A stretch of 64,000 nucleotides of DNA from Micromonospora sp. RP3T (GTDB lineage: Bacteria > Actinomycetota > Actinomycetes > Mycobacteriales > Micromonosporaceae). The notes beneath the pieces were generated by a model, which was not told the DNA's origin, did not search any database, and was given only the letters and a program-made list of their open reading frames with translations. A program made the position numbers and the translations under genes. This document shows positions 16,418-25,849 of the stretch, one piece after another. Position 1 is the stretch's first letter. Each line of letters opens with the position of its first letter. The stretch is taken from the NCBI RefSeq assembly GCF_003027925.1, contig NZ_PYPS01000002.1:62001-126000 (forward strand). The letters run 5' to 3'.

Positions 16418-18376
16418 ATGCGTAACCGCTGGTCCGCTGCCGACGCCCCGGACGGCTCCGCCCCGATCGCGCGACTCGTGTACGCGTCCCGGCTGCTCGG
16501 GGCCGACCCCGGCCTGGTGCTGCACGGTGGGGGGAACACCTCGGTCAAGACGACGGTCACCGACCTGACCGGGGAGCCGGTGGCGGTGCTGCACGTCAAG
16601 GGCAGCGGCTCCGACCTGGCGACGATGGACGCGTCCGGCCTCACCGCGCTGCGGCTGGAGCGGCTGCGGGCGCTGCTGCGGCTGGAGCGCCTCGGCGACA
16701 GCGACATGATGAACGAGTTGCGCTGCGCCCGGCTCGACGCGCGGGCGCCGGACCCGAGCGTGGAGACGCTGCTGCACGCGCTGCTGCCGCACCCGGTCGT
16801 GCTGCACAGCCACGCCGACGCGCTGCTCGCCCTCACCAACCAGCCGGACGGCGCGCGGCTGGTCGGGGAACTCTACGGCGACAGTGTCGTCGTGGTGCCG
16901 TACGTGATGCCGGGGTTCGATCTGGCCCGGCGGTGCGCGGACCTCTACCCGGCCCACGCGCACGCCGGAACGGTCGGCATGGTGCTGCTCCACCACGGGC
17001 TCTTCACCTTCGGCGCGGACGCCGAGGAGGCGTACCGCAGGCACATCGACCTGATCAGCCGGGCGGAGGAGCGGATGGGGCTGCCCCGGCCTCCGGTCGC
17101 GGCGGTCCCGCCCCGGCCGGTGGACCGGGTCCGGCTGGCCCGGCTGCGTCGGGACGTCTCCGCCACGGCGGACGCCCCGATGCTGCTCAGCCGCCACGAG
17201 GACCCGGCCGTGCGGGCCTTCCTGGACCGGCCCGACCTGGCGGCGGTCGCCACCCGGGGCCCGGTCACCCCGGACCACGTGCTGCGCACCAAACGGATCC
17301 CGCTGGTCGGCACCGACCCGGCCGGCTACGCCGACGCCTACCGCCGGTACGTCGAGCGGCACCGCCCCCGGGCCCGCACCACGCTGACCATGCTCGACCC
17401 GGCGCCCCGGGTGATCCTCGACCCGGAGCTGGGGATGCTCACCACCGGCCGGTCGGCGGCCGAGACGCTGATGGCCCGGGACATCTACCGGCACACGGTC
17501 GACGTGATCGAGGCCGCCGAGGCGGTCGGCGGCTACCGGGCGCTGCCGGCGGAGGACATCTTCGACCTGGAGTACTGGGAGCTGGAGCAGGCGAAGCTGC
17601 GGCGGGGCGGACCGACACCGGAGTTCGCCGGCGAGGTGGCGGTGGTGACCGGGGCGGCCTCCGGCATCGGCCGGGCCTGCGCCGAGGCGCTGCTGGCGCG
17701 CGGGGCCTGCGTGGTGGCCCTGGACCGGGACCCGTCGGTCGGCGCGGCCGACGGGCCGGCCCGGCTCGGCCTGACCGTCGACGTCACCGACGCCGCGGCC
17801 GTGGACGCCGCCCTGGACGCCGCGGTCGACCGCTTCGGCGGGGTGGACATCGTCGTCGCGGCGGCCGGGATCTTCCCGCCGAGCCGGGCGATCGCCGACC
17901 CGGACCCGGCCGGGTGGCAGCGCACCATGGCGGTCAACGCGGAGTCCGTGGCCCACCTGTTCGGCCGGGCCCACCCGCTGCTCGCGCTCGCGCCCCGTGG
18001 CGGCCGGGTGGTGGTGATCGCCTCCCGCAACGCCCTCGCCCCCGGCCCCGGCGCGGTCGCCTACTCCGCCTCGAAGGCGGCGGTGACACAGGTGGCGCGG
18101 GTGGCGGCGCTGGAATGGGCGGGCGACGGGATCCGGGTGAACGTGTTGCACCCCGACGCGGTCTTCGACACCGGGCTGTGGAGCCCGGAGGTGCTCGACG
18201 CCCGGGCCCGGCACTACGGGCTGACCGTGGCGGAGTACAAGCGACGGAACCTGCTCGGCGCCGAGATCACCAGCGCCCGGGTGGGGAAGCTGGCCGCCAC
18301 CCTCTGCGGGGAGACGTTCGCGGCCACCACCGGGGCGCAGATCAGTGTGGACGGCGGGAACGAGCGGGTGATCTGA
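16418..18376 (+). CDS. class II aldolase-short-chain dehydrogenase fusion
   Basis: 652 residues. The N-terminal class II (RhaD/FucA-like) aldolase has HGGGNTSVK, HSHADALLAL with metal His residues, and LLHHGLFTFG. The C-terminal SDR (from about residue 405) has Rossmann motif TGAASGIG and a YSASK active-site pair. The family is annotated as bifunctional rhamnulose-phosphate aldolase/dehydrogenase. Next to mtnA, a deoxyribulose-1-phosphate substrate giving DHAP and acetaldehyde, followed by oxidoreduction, is more likely. ATG 16418 is chosen because GAGGAG lies 11 nt upstream; GTG 16406 is too close to it. Operon with mtnA. Confidence 0.88.
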   Translation: MRNRWSAADAPDGSAPIARLVYASRLLGADPGLVLHGGGNTSVKTTVTDLTGEPVAVLHVKGSGSDLATMDASGLTALRLERLRALLRLERLGDSDMMNELRCARLDARAPDPSVETLLHALLPHPVVLHSHADALLALTNQPDGARLVGELYGDSVVVVPYVMPGFDLARRCADLYPAHAHAGTVGMVLLHHGLFTFGADAEEAYRRHIDLISRAEERMGLPRPPVAAVPPRPVDRVRLARLRRDVSATADAPMLLSRHEDPAVRAFLDRPDLAAVATRGPVTPDHVLRTKRIPLVGTDPAGYADAYRRYVERHRPRARTTLTMLDPAPRVILDPELGMLTTGRSAAETLMARDIYRHTVDVIEAAEAVGGYRALPAEDIFDLEYWELEQAKLRRGGPTPEFAGEVAVVTGAASGIGRACAEALLARGACVVALDRDPSVGAADGPARLGLTVDVTDAAAVDAALDAAVDRFGGVDIVVAAAGIFPPSRAIADPDPAGWQRTMAVNAESVAHLFGRAHPLLALAPRGGRVVVIASRNALAPGPGAVAYSASKAAVTQVARVAALEWAGDGIRVNVLHPDAVFDTGLWSPEVLDARARHYGLTVAEYKRRNLLGAEITSARVGKLAATLCGETFAATTGAQISVDGGNERVI

Positions 18377-18489
18377 CGGACCGACGGTCGGGGTCGGTCG
18401 CACGACGACCGGACACGGTCACCGCTCCTCGGGGTCGGACCGTGGTCGGTGGACTCCCTGTCGTCGGCGTGGTTGGTTGTGCCGGAGGG

Positions 18490-19173
18490 TCACGCGCGCC
18501 GGCCGTCGACCGGTGGCGCCTCCGCGGGGCCGGGCGCGCCCAGCCCGTGGTCACGGGCCAGGGCGATGGCTTCGGCCCGGCTGCCCAGGTGCAGCTTGAC
18601 CAGGATCGCCGAGACGTTGTTCCGCACGGTCTTGGCGCTCAGCCCGAGCCGGTGCGCGATCATCGGGTTCGCCAGGCCCCGGGCGAGCAGCACCAGGATC
18701 TCGCGTTCCCGGTCGGTGAGCTGCGGGAACGGGCCGTCGGCACGGGCGCCGAGCAGCGCGCCCGCCCGGTCGGCGAGCGGCGCGCCGAGGATCAGGTCGC
18801 CGCCCGCCACGCCCCGGATGCCGCGCTCCACGTCGGCGGCCGACGCGCCCTTCAGCACGTAGCCGCGCGCTCCGGCGCGCAGCGCGGCGACCAGCGAGGC
18901 GTCGTCGTTGAGCATGCTCACCACCAGGACCCGGACCGTCGGGTGGTCACGGCGCAGCAGGCGGGTCGCCTCGATCCCGGAGCCCTGGCCGAGGTGCAGG
19001 TCCATCAGCACCACGTCGGGGCGTACCCGGGCGACGAGGGTGCGAGCGTCGGCGGCGTCGGCGGCCTCCCCGACGCACTCGATGCCGACCAGAGTGTCGA
19101 GCAACGCGCTCATGCCGAGTCGGAAGACCGGGTGGTCGTCCACCACGACGACGCGGATCGGGTGGTCGCTCAC
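18490..19173 (-). CDS. NarL-family response regulator
   Basis: 227 residues. The receiver domain starts RVVVVDDHPVF and has its phospho-acceptor Asp in VLMDLHLG. The C-terminal LuxR-type helix-turn-helix contains LTDREREILVLLARG and SAKTVRNNVSAILVKL. GTG 19173 is chosen because it overlaps the stop of the upstream kinase by 4 bp (GTGA) and begins exactly at the domain; the frame extends much further upstream without homology. It converges on the aldolase fusion; the 113-bp gap holds only a weak hairpin (ACCGAC/GTCGGT). Confidence 0.92.
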   Translation of the reverse strand: MSDHPIRVVVVDDHPVFRLGMSALLDTLVGIECVGEAADAADARTLVARVRPDVVLMDLHLGQGSGIEATRLLRRDHPTVRVLVVSMLNDDASLVAALRAGARGYVLKGASAADVERGIRGVAGGDLILGAPLADRAGALLGARADGPFPQLTDREREILVLLARGLANPMIAHRLGLSAKTVRNNVSAILVKLHLGSRAEAIALARDHGLGAPGPAEAPPVDGRRA

Positions 19174-21122
19174 GGCCGCTCCAGGGGGATCGTCAGGCAG
19201 ACGGTGGTGCCGCGGGCCCCGGCCGGTCGCACGGTCAGGGTCGCACCCACCGCCTGTGCCCGCTCCCGCATGGCGTGCAGGCCGACCCCGTGGTTGGTGG
19301 GGCCGGCCGGCACGCCCCGACCGTCGTCGGTGACGGTGACGCGTAACCGGTCGGGCAGCCGGTCCAGCGAGACGGTGCACCGGTCCACGCCGGCGTGCCG
19401 CTGTACGTTACGGATCGCTTCGGCGGTGACGCCGTAGGCGGCGGTGGCGATCAGCTCCGGCAACGGGTCCAGGACGGCCGGTCCGTGCACCACGACGTGG
19501 AGACCGGCCCGCGCGTACTGGTCGCGGAGCAGGTCCAGGGCGGGGCCCAGGCCGCCGTCGGCGAGCACCGGGGGCAGCAGACCATGTGCCAGTTCCCGGA
19601 CCTCCGCCGCGCGGGCGGTCAGCTCGTCGGTCAACCGGTCCAGCAGGTCCTCCGCCCGGTCCGGGTCGTGGCGCAGCAGGTTGCGGGTGGCGGCCAGCCC
19701 CAACCCGATGCCGCTCAGCGCCGGGCCGAGGCCGTCGTGCAGGTCCCGGCGCAGGGACCGGCGTTCCTCGTCGCGTACCTCCGCCAGCCGTTGCCGTGAC
19801 CGGGCCAGGTCCCGGTTGGTGCCGGCGAGGTCCACCACGGCGGCTACCACCGGCGCGAGGACGGCGAGCGACTCACGGGTCCGGCCGTCGAGCAGCTCGC
19901 CGGGCCGGGGCCAGGCGTGCAGGTGGCCCACCAGTCGGTCGCCGCTGGTCAGCGGCACGGCGACCGGAGGGCCGTGGTCGTGGGGTGGGGGTGGTGGGCC
20001 GTGCTCGGTGATGCGTACCTCGGCCAGCCGCAGTGCGGCGGCGATGGTCGCGCCGATGTCGGTGGTGCTGCCGACGCTGTGCACCACCCGCTGTAGCAGC
20101 GGTTCGGACGCCTCGCCGTGCACGAGGCGGTCGACCCGTCGTTGCACCGCCTGGCGGATCGGCTGGAAGGCCGCCGCGAGCGCGGCGGTCACAACGAGCT
20201 GCGGCAGCGGCAGGGCACGCGGCAGCAACCGGTCGAGCAGGGCCACCGCGGCACAGTAGCCGGCGATCACCACGGCGGTCATCAGATACCAGACCAGGGT
20301 GCGGCGCACGGCCACCCGCAGCCCCCACAACTGCTGGCGTAGCACCACCACCGCCACCGCGGCGGGGAAGAACGCCTGCGAGGCGAGCATCAGCAGCGCG
20401 GGCACGGTCGACGGGACAACGGGTGGTAGGAGGGAGGCGGCGAAGCTGAGGGTGAGCAGCGCGCTGCCGGCGGTCGCCCAGCCGAGGCCGTGGCGCTGCG
20501 GCGCGGGACCCCGCCGCCACCGCCATGCCAACCCGGCGCAGGCCAGCAGGCCGAGACCGACAAGCGCCCACGACAGGACCGGCGCCAGCGGGCGCAGCAG
20601 CGCGGCCCGAACCTCGCGCAGCTCGGGCGGTAGCGGGAGCGCCCCCAGCGGCGGTGGCGCGGTGGCGAGCACGGCCGTCGTCAACGCCACGTAGCCGAGA
20701 CCGGTGGCGGCGGCGAGTCGGTCGAGGCGGCCGAGTGGCCGGTCAGGCAGCAACCAGGGCATGACCACGACGAGTGCGTAGAGGCCGGGCACCCAGGCCA
20801 CGTGGTGCAGGACGGCCAGCAGCGGTGGTCCGCCGACGGCGAGCTGCCACTGGGCGACGCACGCGGACAGCGCGCTGCCCAGCGCCGCCGCGCAGGCGAT
20901 CACACCGGGCAGCCGGCTGCCGGTGCGCTGCCGGCTGAGGATCAACCAGGCCACCGCCCCGTAGACGAGGCCGTCGAGCAGGTCGACGAGGGAGTAGAGC
21001 CCGGTGGCGGTGAACGGGGGAGTCACCACGGACCAGGCGGCGACCGCGCCGAGGCTGAGCAGGGCGGTGAGGGCGAGGACGGTCCACGCGGCCCACCGCC
21101 GCGTCCCGGGTGCGTTCGACAT
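19170..21122 (-). CDS. multi-pass sensor histidine kinase
   Basis: 650 residues. About ten hydrophobic segments fill the first 320 residues, followed by a GAF-like linker, a HisKA_3 region with EERRSLRRDLHDGLG (His in RDLHDGLG), and a C-terminal ATPase with TAEAIRNVQRHA and DDGRGVP. It is paired with the NarL regulator it overlaps. Large membrane-spanning sensor parts like this are common in actinobacterial kinases of unknown stimulus. ATG 21122 gives the first membrane segment a normal positive N-terminus. It is separated from the next gene upstream by a strong terminator. Confidence 0.9.
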   Translation of the reverse strand: MSNAPGTRRWAAWTVLALTALLSLGAVAAWSVVTPPFTATGLYSLVDLLDGLVYGAVAWLILSRQRTGSRLPGVIACAAALGSALSACVAQWQLAVGGPPLLAVLHHVAWVPGLYALVVVMPWLLPDRPLGRLDRLAAATGLGYVALTTAVLATAPPPLGALPLPPELREVRAALLRPLAPVLSWALVGLGLLACAGLAWRWRRGPAPQRHGLGWATAGSALLTLSFAASLLPPVVPSTVPALLMLASQAFFPAAVAVVVLRQQLWGLRVAVRRTLVWYLMTAVVIAGYCAAVALLDRLLPRALPLPQLVVTAALAAAFQPIRQAVQRRVDRLVHGEASEPLLQRVVHSVGSTTDIGATIAAALRLAEVRITEHGPPPPPHDHGPPVAVPLTSGDRLVGHLHAWPRPGELLDGRTRESLAVLAPVVAAVVDLAGTNRDLARSRQRLAEVRDEERRSLRRDLHDGLGPALSGIGLGLAATRNLLRHDPDRAEDLLDRLTDELTARAAEVRELAHGLLPPVLADGGLGPALDLLRDQYARAGLHVVVHGPAVLDPLPELIATAAYGVTAEAIRNVQRHAGVDRCTVSLDRLPDRLRVTVTDDGRGVPAGPTNHGVGLHAMRERAQAVGATLTVRPAGARGTTVCLTIPLERP

Positions 21123-21178
21123 GTCGGGTCCACTGTGTCAGTCCGGTGCCGTCGGCGGGACCACCGAAACGGCGTGAG

Positions 21179-21219
21179 CCGGACGACGGGCCGGTCGAGG
21201 CGACCGGCCCGTCGTCCGG
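21179..21219 (-). terminator. perfect 18-bp stem terminator
   Basis: Arms 21179-21196 and 21202-21219 are perfectly complementary over 18 bp (beginning CCGGACGACGGG) with a 5-nt GAGGC loop. It begins 4 nt after the stop of the secreted-protein gene (transcribed leftwards) and separates it from the kinase gene. It is among the strongest terminators in the window. Confidence 0.8.
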
Positions 21220-21222
21220 GGG

Positions 21223-24200
21223 TCAGCTCTGCGCGACGGCCTTGCCGCTGACCTTCAGCTGGTCGACCACGGTGGCGACGTCGGGCAACCGCTCCCGGTA
21301 GACGTTCGCGGCGAGACGCTGCGAGTACGTCTCGTAGACCGCCGCCAGCTCACCCGCCCGTTCGATGGCGACCGCGTGGATGCAGTTGCCCAGATATTCG
21401 TTGGGCGAGTTCGGGCTGTCCGCGCCCGAGCACGCCGTGTTGAAGATGGGCGCCTGCCCGACCCGGGGGTCGATCTCGGAGATCGACTCCGGGCACGGGT
21501 CACCCGGCGTCGCCTGGGTGCAGGGCGCGTAGTCGGCCTCGGCGACCTGGTACGCCCGGCTGATGTGGGTGTCCGGCAGTTCCCGCCCGATCGGCGCGCC
21601 CGGGTGGCGGTGGTCGCTCGGCAGCAGGTTCCCGCCGAGCAGGTAGCCGCTGAGTGAGGCGTCGGAGTCCAACGCCACCGGGAAGCCGAGCTTCGTGTAC
21701 GCCTGGAGCAGCCGGAACGCCTCGGTGACCTTGTTGCCGGCCTTACGAAGGTCCGAGACCGGGTCGCCGAACTTCTGGTTGACCAACTGGTAGTAGCGCT
21801 TCTGCTTGCCCCACAGCATCCGGTCGCCCAACGTGCGGGCGATGGTCAGCCGCTCCGGGTTGTCGGCCGAGCGCGCACCCGTCTCGAACGCCGGCAGGTG
21901 CACCGACTCGTCGTTGTAGGTCATGTAGTAGACCTCGTCGTAGCAGTAGCCGGTGGGCGGGTTGTCCCGGGTGCTCCACGAGCAGACGATGCCGGCGCTC
22001 TTGGTGTTGCGCCACGTCCGCACGTCCATCCAGAAGTTGCCCTGGTTGACGCTCATCTGCGCGTGCACGGTCAACTGGAGGTCGGCCTTGGTGATCTCGG
22101 CGCGCGGCCCGGTGGTGGTCACGTGGTTGACCAGTTCCGCGTCGTAGCAGAGCCGGAAGTGCGGCTCGAACTGCCGGTTCGTGCCGTGGGCGAGCAGCTG
22201 GAACGCGTTCGGCAGGTCACCGAGGTTCACGTTGCTCGGGATGCGCACCCGCGGCAGCGGGCTGAACGGCGCACACCCGGACATCTTGGCGTCGGCGTTG
22301 TAACTGCGCGGCTTGTCGGCGGTCCAGTACGACCGGGTGTTGGTCAGGCGCGTCGGCGGCGCCTGGTCCGGGCCGTACCACGGGTTGTAGCCGCCGCCGG
22401 TGGCCTCGTCGCGCACCTTGCGCAGCTCGGCGGACTGGGCGTTGACCGCGCTCTTGTAGTTGTCCACCAGGCCGGTGAACAACGCGTTGCGGTGCCCGTC
22501 CGCCGTGGGCCGGCTGAACCGGCTGCTGGCGTCCAGGATCTGCTGGCCGGAGCGGCCGATCCGGGCGGCGAACGAGTCCTCGCCGGTCATGTCGCCGGCC
22601 AGCGTCGGGTTCTCCAACGCCAGCGCGGTGAACGGCCGGGTCGACATCGTCCAGACCCCGGCGTGCGGGGTCTTCACGGTGGCCGGATACCCCGGGTCCC
22701 ACTTGCGGGCCAGGTAGGACAGGTAGTCGATGGCGCCGTAGGGGGTCTTCTCGTCGAGCACCTTCACCGGCTCGATCGTGGACTGCGACCACTCGGCCGG
22801 GGTGAGGACGAAGGGCGCGCCCGCGGCCGTGGAGGTGGCGGCGGTGAACAGCCGGCCCTCCGTCTCGTCGTACTGGGCCACCGAGAGGGGACGCCCGGTG
22901 CGCGCCTTGTAACCGACGTAGGTGTTGATGACGTACTCGGCGTCGGCGAGCGCGCTCTTCTTCAGCGCCTCCTGCATCGAGAGGCTGAGCTGGTCGACCT
23001 TGGTCTCCAGCCCGTAGATCTGGTGCTTGATCGCCTCGATGTCGCGCATCACGACGCCGATGTCGTCGCGCATCTTCAGCAGGACCGACATGACGTCGTC
23101 GTAGATCGCCGAGAGCATCGCCTCCACCCGGTCGAACCGTTCGTGCATCTCGGTACGCAGCTCGCCGACCTGCTCGCGCAGCTTGCCGATCTCCTGCATC
23201 ACCAGCTCGTGCTCGCTCGGGCCGGAACCCATGAACAGCGGCAGCAGCGTCATCACCGCGCCCAGCACGTTGCCGGTGAGCACCACCGTGCTCAGCGACC
23301 CGATGGCGTCGCTGAGGCTGAGCCCGGCCACCGTCGGCAGGTACTTGTTGATCGCGGTGGCGATGCCGACCGCGGCCTTGCCGATCGCCAGCACGTCCCT
23401 GCCGGCCTTCGCGTCGGCGAACCCGGCGAGCGTGGCGAGGATCGTTACCGCGGAGTCGGCGGCGTCGATCGCCACCTGCCGGCTGGCGGCCTCGGCCAGC
23501 GCGGCCGTGTAGTCCTGCGGCGTCGGCTTCGGGCCGGGGCCGACCGGATACTTCAGGTCCGCGGCGGCCAGCTTGTCGATGATCTGCGCGTTCTGCGCGG
23601 CGACCTGGTCCAGCGCCCCGCTCAGCTGCGCGCGCAGCGCCGCCAGGTAGGCCTGCTCGTTACCCAGGTGCTCCAGGATCGCCTCGGTGTTGACGAAGGA
23701 GGCGAGCAGCGGGTCGGCGAGCAGCTGCTCGGTGGTCGCGGTGGCGCGCACGTTGAGCTGCGCGCCGATCTCCCCGTCCCAGGCCGCCGCGAGGTCCGCG
23801 TCCTGGGCCGCCGCCCGGGTGAGCTGCCCCCACGCGCGTTCCTGCTGCGCGTAGAGCGCGTCCATCCACCGGTAGTTCTGGTAGGCGCTGGTCACCGCGT
23901 CCTCGACCTCGGCCGAGGCGGTGATCGTGCCGCCGACGGTGGCGTCCAGCAGCCCCTTGACCATCGGCGCGCCGATGCTGACCCCGGGGATGCCGGACAG
24001 CGCGTCGATCACCTTGATCATGGTGGCGTACGTGGTTCGGGCGGTGGTGTCGGAGATGCCCGCCGCGTTGACCGCCTGCCGCGTGGCGACCAGGTGCCGC
24101 ACCACGTCGTCGCGGGACGCGCCGGGGTGGTGCCCCCGCCAGTCCAGCAGTTCGGCGGTGAGCACCAGGTTCTTCAGGCCCGCGACGCCACCGTTGTGCG

Positions 24201-24372
24201 CTCGCAGGTAGGCGGCGAACACGCCGTCGTGGAACTTCGCCGCCTGGAAGTCGACCGGGTCCTCCGCCGCCACGGCCGGCGTCGGCGACATCACCACCAC
24301 CGCCGCCACGACCGCGGCTACCAGCGCCCGCCACCGCCGTCGGCGGCGGGGAGCCCACACCATCACACCCAC
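21223..24372 (-). CDS. large secreted helical protein of unknown function
   Basis: 1049 residues. Signal peptide: Arg-rich start, hydrophobic core around 16-28, Ala-x-Ala-type site near 35. Residues 37-340 are helical. A hydrophobic stretch (about 355-382, ending TLLPLFMG) is followed by a long heptad-like coiled coil (about 386-470). The C-terminal 550 residues have a different character, rich in Trp, Tyr and Asn, with several Cys pairs suited to the outside of the cell. A helical bundle with an internal hydrophobic hairpin recalls alpha-pore-forming toxins, but I recognise no family. GTG 24372 has GGAGGA 6 nt upstream; ATG 24363 is the alternative. It stands alone, ending at an 18-bp terminator. 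Confidence 0.85.
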   Translation of the reverse strand: MGVMVWAPRRRRRWRALVAAVVAAVVVMSPTPAVAAEDPVDFQAAKFHDGVFAAYLRAHNGGVAGLKNLVLTAELLDWRGHHPGASRDDVVRHLVATRQAVNAAGISDTTARTTYATMIKVIDALSGIPGVSIGAPMVKGLLDATVGGTITASAEVEDAVTSAYQNYRWMDALYAQQERAWGQLTRAAAQDADLAAAWDGEIGAQLNVRATATTEQLLADPLLASFVNTEAILEHLGNEQAYLAALRAQLSGALDQVAAQNAQIIDKLAAADLKYPVGPGPKPTPQDYTAALAEAASRQVAIDAADSAVTILATLAGFADAKAGRDVLAIGKAAVGIATAINKYLPTVAGLSLSDAIGSLSTVVLTGNVLGAVMTLLPLFMGSGPSEHELVMQEIGKLREQVGELRTEMHERFDRVEAMLSAIYDDVMSVLLKMRDDIGVVMRDIEAIKHQIYGLETKVDQLSLSMQEALKKSALADAEYVINTYVGYKARTGRPLSVAQYDETEGRLFTAATSTAAGAPFVLTPAEWSQSTIEPVKVLDEKTPYGAIDYLSYLARKWDPGYPATVKTPHAGVWTMSTRPFTALALENPTLAGDMTGEDSFAARIGRSGQQILDASSRFSRPTADGHRNALFTGLVDNYKSAVNAQSAELRKVRDEATGGGYNPWYGPDQAPPTRLTNTRSYWTADKPRSYNADAKMSGCAPFSPLPRVRIPSNVNLGDLPNAFQLLAHGTNRQFEPHFRLCYDAELVNHVTTTGPRAEITKADLQLTVHAQMSVNQGNFWMDVRTWRNTKSAGIVCSWSTRDNPPTGYCYDEVYYMTYNDESVHLPAFETGARSADNPERLTIARTLGDRMLWGKQKRYYQLVNQKFGDPVSDLRKAGNKVTEAFRLLQAYTKLGFPVALDSDASLSGYLLGGNLLPSDHRHPGAPIGRELPDTHISRAYQVAEADYAPCTQATPGDPCPESISEIDPRVGQAPIFNTACSGADSPNSPNEYLGNCIHAVAIERAGELAAVYETYSQRLAANVYRERLPDVATVVDQLKVSGKAVAQS

Positions 24373-24579
24373 TGGGTTTCCTCCGGATCGCTCCGCGTCC
24401 GCCGGGGGTCGGTGGACGCGCAGCGCAGCCTGCGACGGGCGGTGTCCCGTCGGCCAGGTGTGGATGTCCCCTCCGGGCGGGACGCGGGACCTCCACCGTC
24501 CGGTCAGGTGTCGTCGTCCCGGGTCGGCCGGGACCGGCGTCCCTGGTGGCCGGGACAGCGCGGCGATTGACTACGCGGC

Positions 24580-24741
24580 ATGACCGACACCTCGCCGGAC
24601 CACATCCCGGCCCACGTGAAGAACTCCTACGTCAACTGCTCCGAGTACACCCGGGCGCCCCGGCTCACCCCGCCGCCGACCGTGGCCGGCGCGGACGGGA
24701 GCGTACCGCCGGCGCCGGTGCGCCTGGTGGTCGTCCGGTGA
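24580..24741 (+). CDS. 53-residue peptide coupled to a JmjC-like hydroxylase
   Basis: Small frame from ATG 24580 with a start resembling a leaderless mRNA (no Shine-Dalgarno). The peptide has an N-terminal half with HVKNSYVNCSEYTRAP (one Cys, two Tyr, two Asn, one Lys) and a Pro/Ala/Val-rich tail ending VRLVVVR. Its TGA overlaps the GTG start of the hydroxylase by 4 bp, a hallmark of translational coupling, and it opens the transcription unit. I do not recognise it. It may be the substrate of the hydroxylase (RiPP-like), a regulatory leader peptide, or chance. Confidence 0.5.
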   Translation: MTDTSPDHIPAHVKNSYVNCSEYTRAPRLTPPPTVAGADGSVPPAPVRLVVVR

Positions 24742-25763
24742 CCGTGGCCGCCGCGCCGGGCCTGCTTCCCGCCTGGCGGGAGTGGCTCGTCGAGAACCTG
24801 GCGATGGGGGTCGCCGCCGGGCCGGCCCGCGCGGCGGCCGTCGCCGCGGGTGCGGACGCCGACGCCGTCGACGCGGAACTGGCGGCCCTGGACGCGCACC
24901 CGTACTACGCCGTCTGCCGACGGCTCGCGCTGCGTTACGACTGGATGGAGTCGGTGCTCGACACCTACCGGGTGCTGCGCGACGACGACGGCGGTCGTGA
25001 GCTGGAACGACGCGTCGACATCACCGCGGCGGAGTTCTTCGGCCGCTACTACTACGCCAACCGTCCAGTGGTCCTCGACGGCCTGATGACCGACTGGCCG
25101 GCGCGGAACTGGACGCTGGACGCGATGGCCCGTCGCTGCCCGGACGCCGTGGTCGAGGTGATGACCGGCCGCGAGGCCAACCCCGACCACGCCTGGCAGT
25201 ACGACCGGCACCGCACCACCATGCCGTTCCGGGACTACCTGGCGCTGCTGGGCTCCGGCACGCGCACCAACGACTACTACATGGTGCCCCGTAACGAGAA
25301 CTGGACCGGCTCGCTCCGGTCGCTCGCCGAGGACGTGCGGTCACCGGGCCATCTCGTCGATCCCGCCGGCGGGGGACACCTGCTGCTCGGCCCCGCCGGC
25401 ACGGTGACCCCGCTGCACGTCGACAACAGCACCGTGCTGCTCTGCCAGGTGCTCGGCCGCAAGCACGTCCGGCTGGTTCCGTCGTACCAGCGGCACCTGG
25501 TCTATCCGCGCGGCGGGACGTTCAGCGCGGTGGACGCGGCCCGACCCGACCTGGACCGGCATCCCCGCTACGCCGAGGCCACCGTGCTGGAGACCATCCT
25601 CGAACCGGGCCAGATGCTGCTCATTCCCGTCGGCTGGTGGCACTGGGTGCACGCGCTCGACCTCAGCGCCACCGTTACGTTCCACCACTTCCGGGTTCCC
25701 GGCCAGAACCATCGGATGGCCACCCCACCCGCGGCCCTCGCCACCGACCGCGCCGACCGGTGA
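24738..25763 (+). CDS. JmjC/FIH-like cupin Fe(II)/2-oxoglutarate hydroxylase
   Basis: 341 residues from GTG 24738. The C-terminal half is a cupin_8/JmjC-like double-stranded beta helix. TPLHVDNS provides the HxD pair and GWWHWVHALD the distal His of the iron-binding facial triad; RPVVLDGLMTDWPA is the typical strand before it. Such enzymes hydroxylate protein or peptide side chains, or small molecules, using 2-oxoglutarate. The coupled 53-residue peptide directly upstream is a candidate substrate. A flavin oxidoreductase follows on the same strand after 86 bp. Confidence 0.88.
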   Translation: MTVAAAPGLLPAWREWLVENLAMGVAAGPARAAAVAAGADADAVDAELAALDAHPYYAVCRRLALRYDWMESVLDTYRVLRDDDGGRELERRVDITAAEFFGRYYYANRPVVLDGLMTDWPARNWTLDAMARRCPDAVVEVMTGREANPDHAWQYDRHRTTMPFRDYLALLGSGTRTNDYYMVPRNENWTGSLRSLAEDVRSPGHLVDPAGGGHLLLGPAGTVTPLHVDNSTVLLCQVLGRKHVRLVPSYQRHLVYPRGGTFSAVDAARPDLDRHPRYAEATVLETILEPGQMLLIPVGWWHWVHALDLSATVTFHHFRVPGQNHRMATPPAALATDRADR

Positions 25764-25849
25764 GGGCGGGGCGGGACCCATCCGGCATTGACACGCCTCG
25801 CTCCACATTCCATGGTCGATGGACTCACCTCTCCGTCGAAGGGCGCGGC

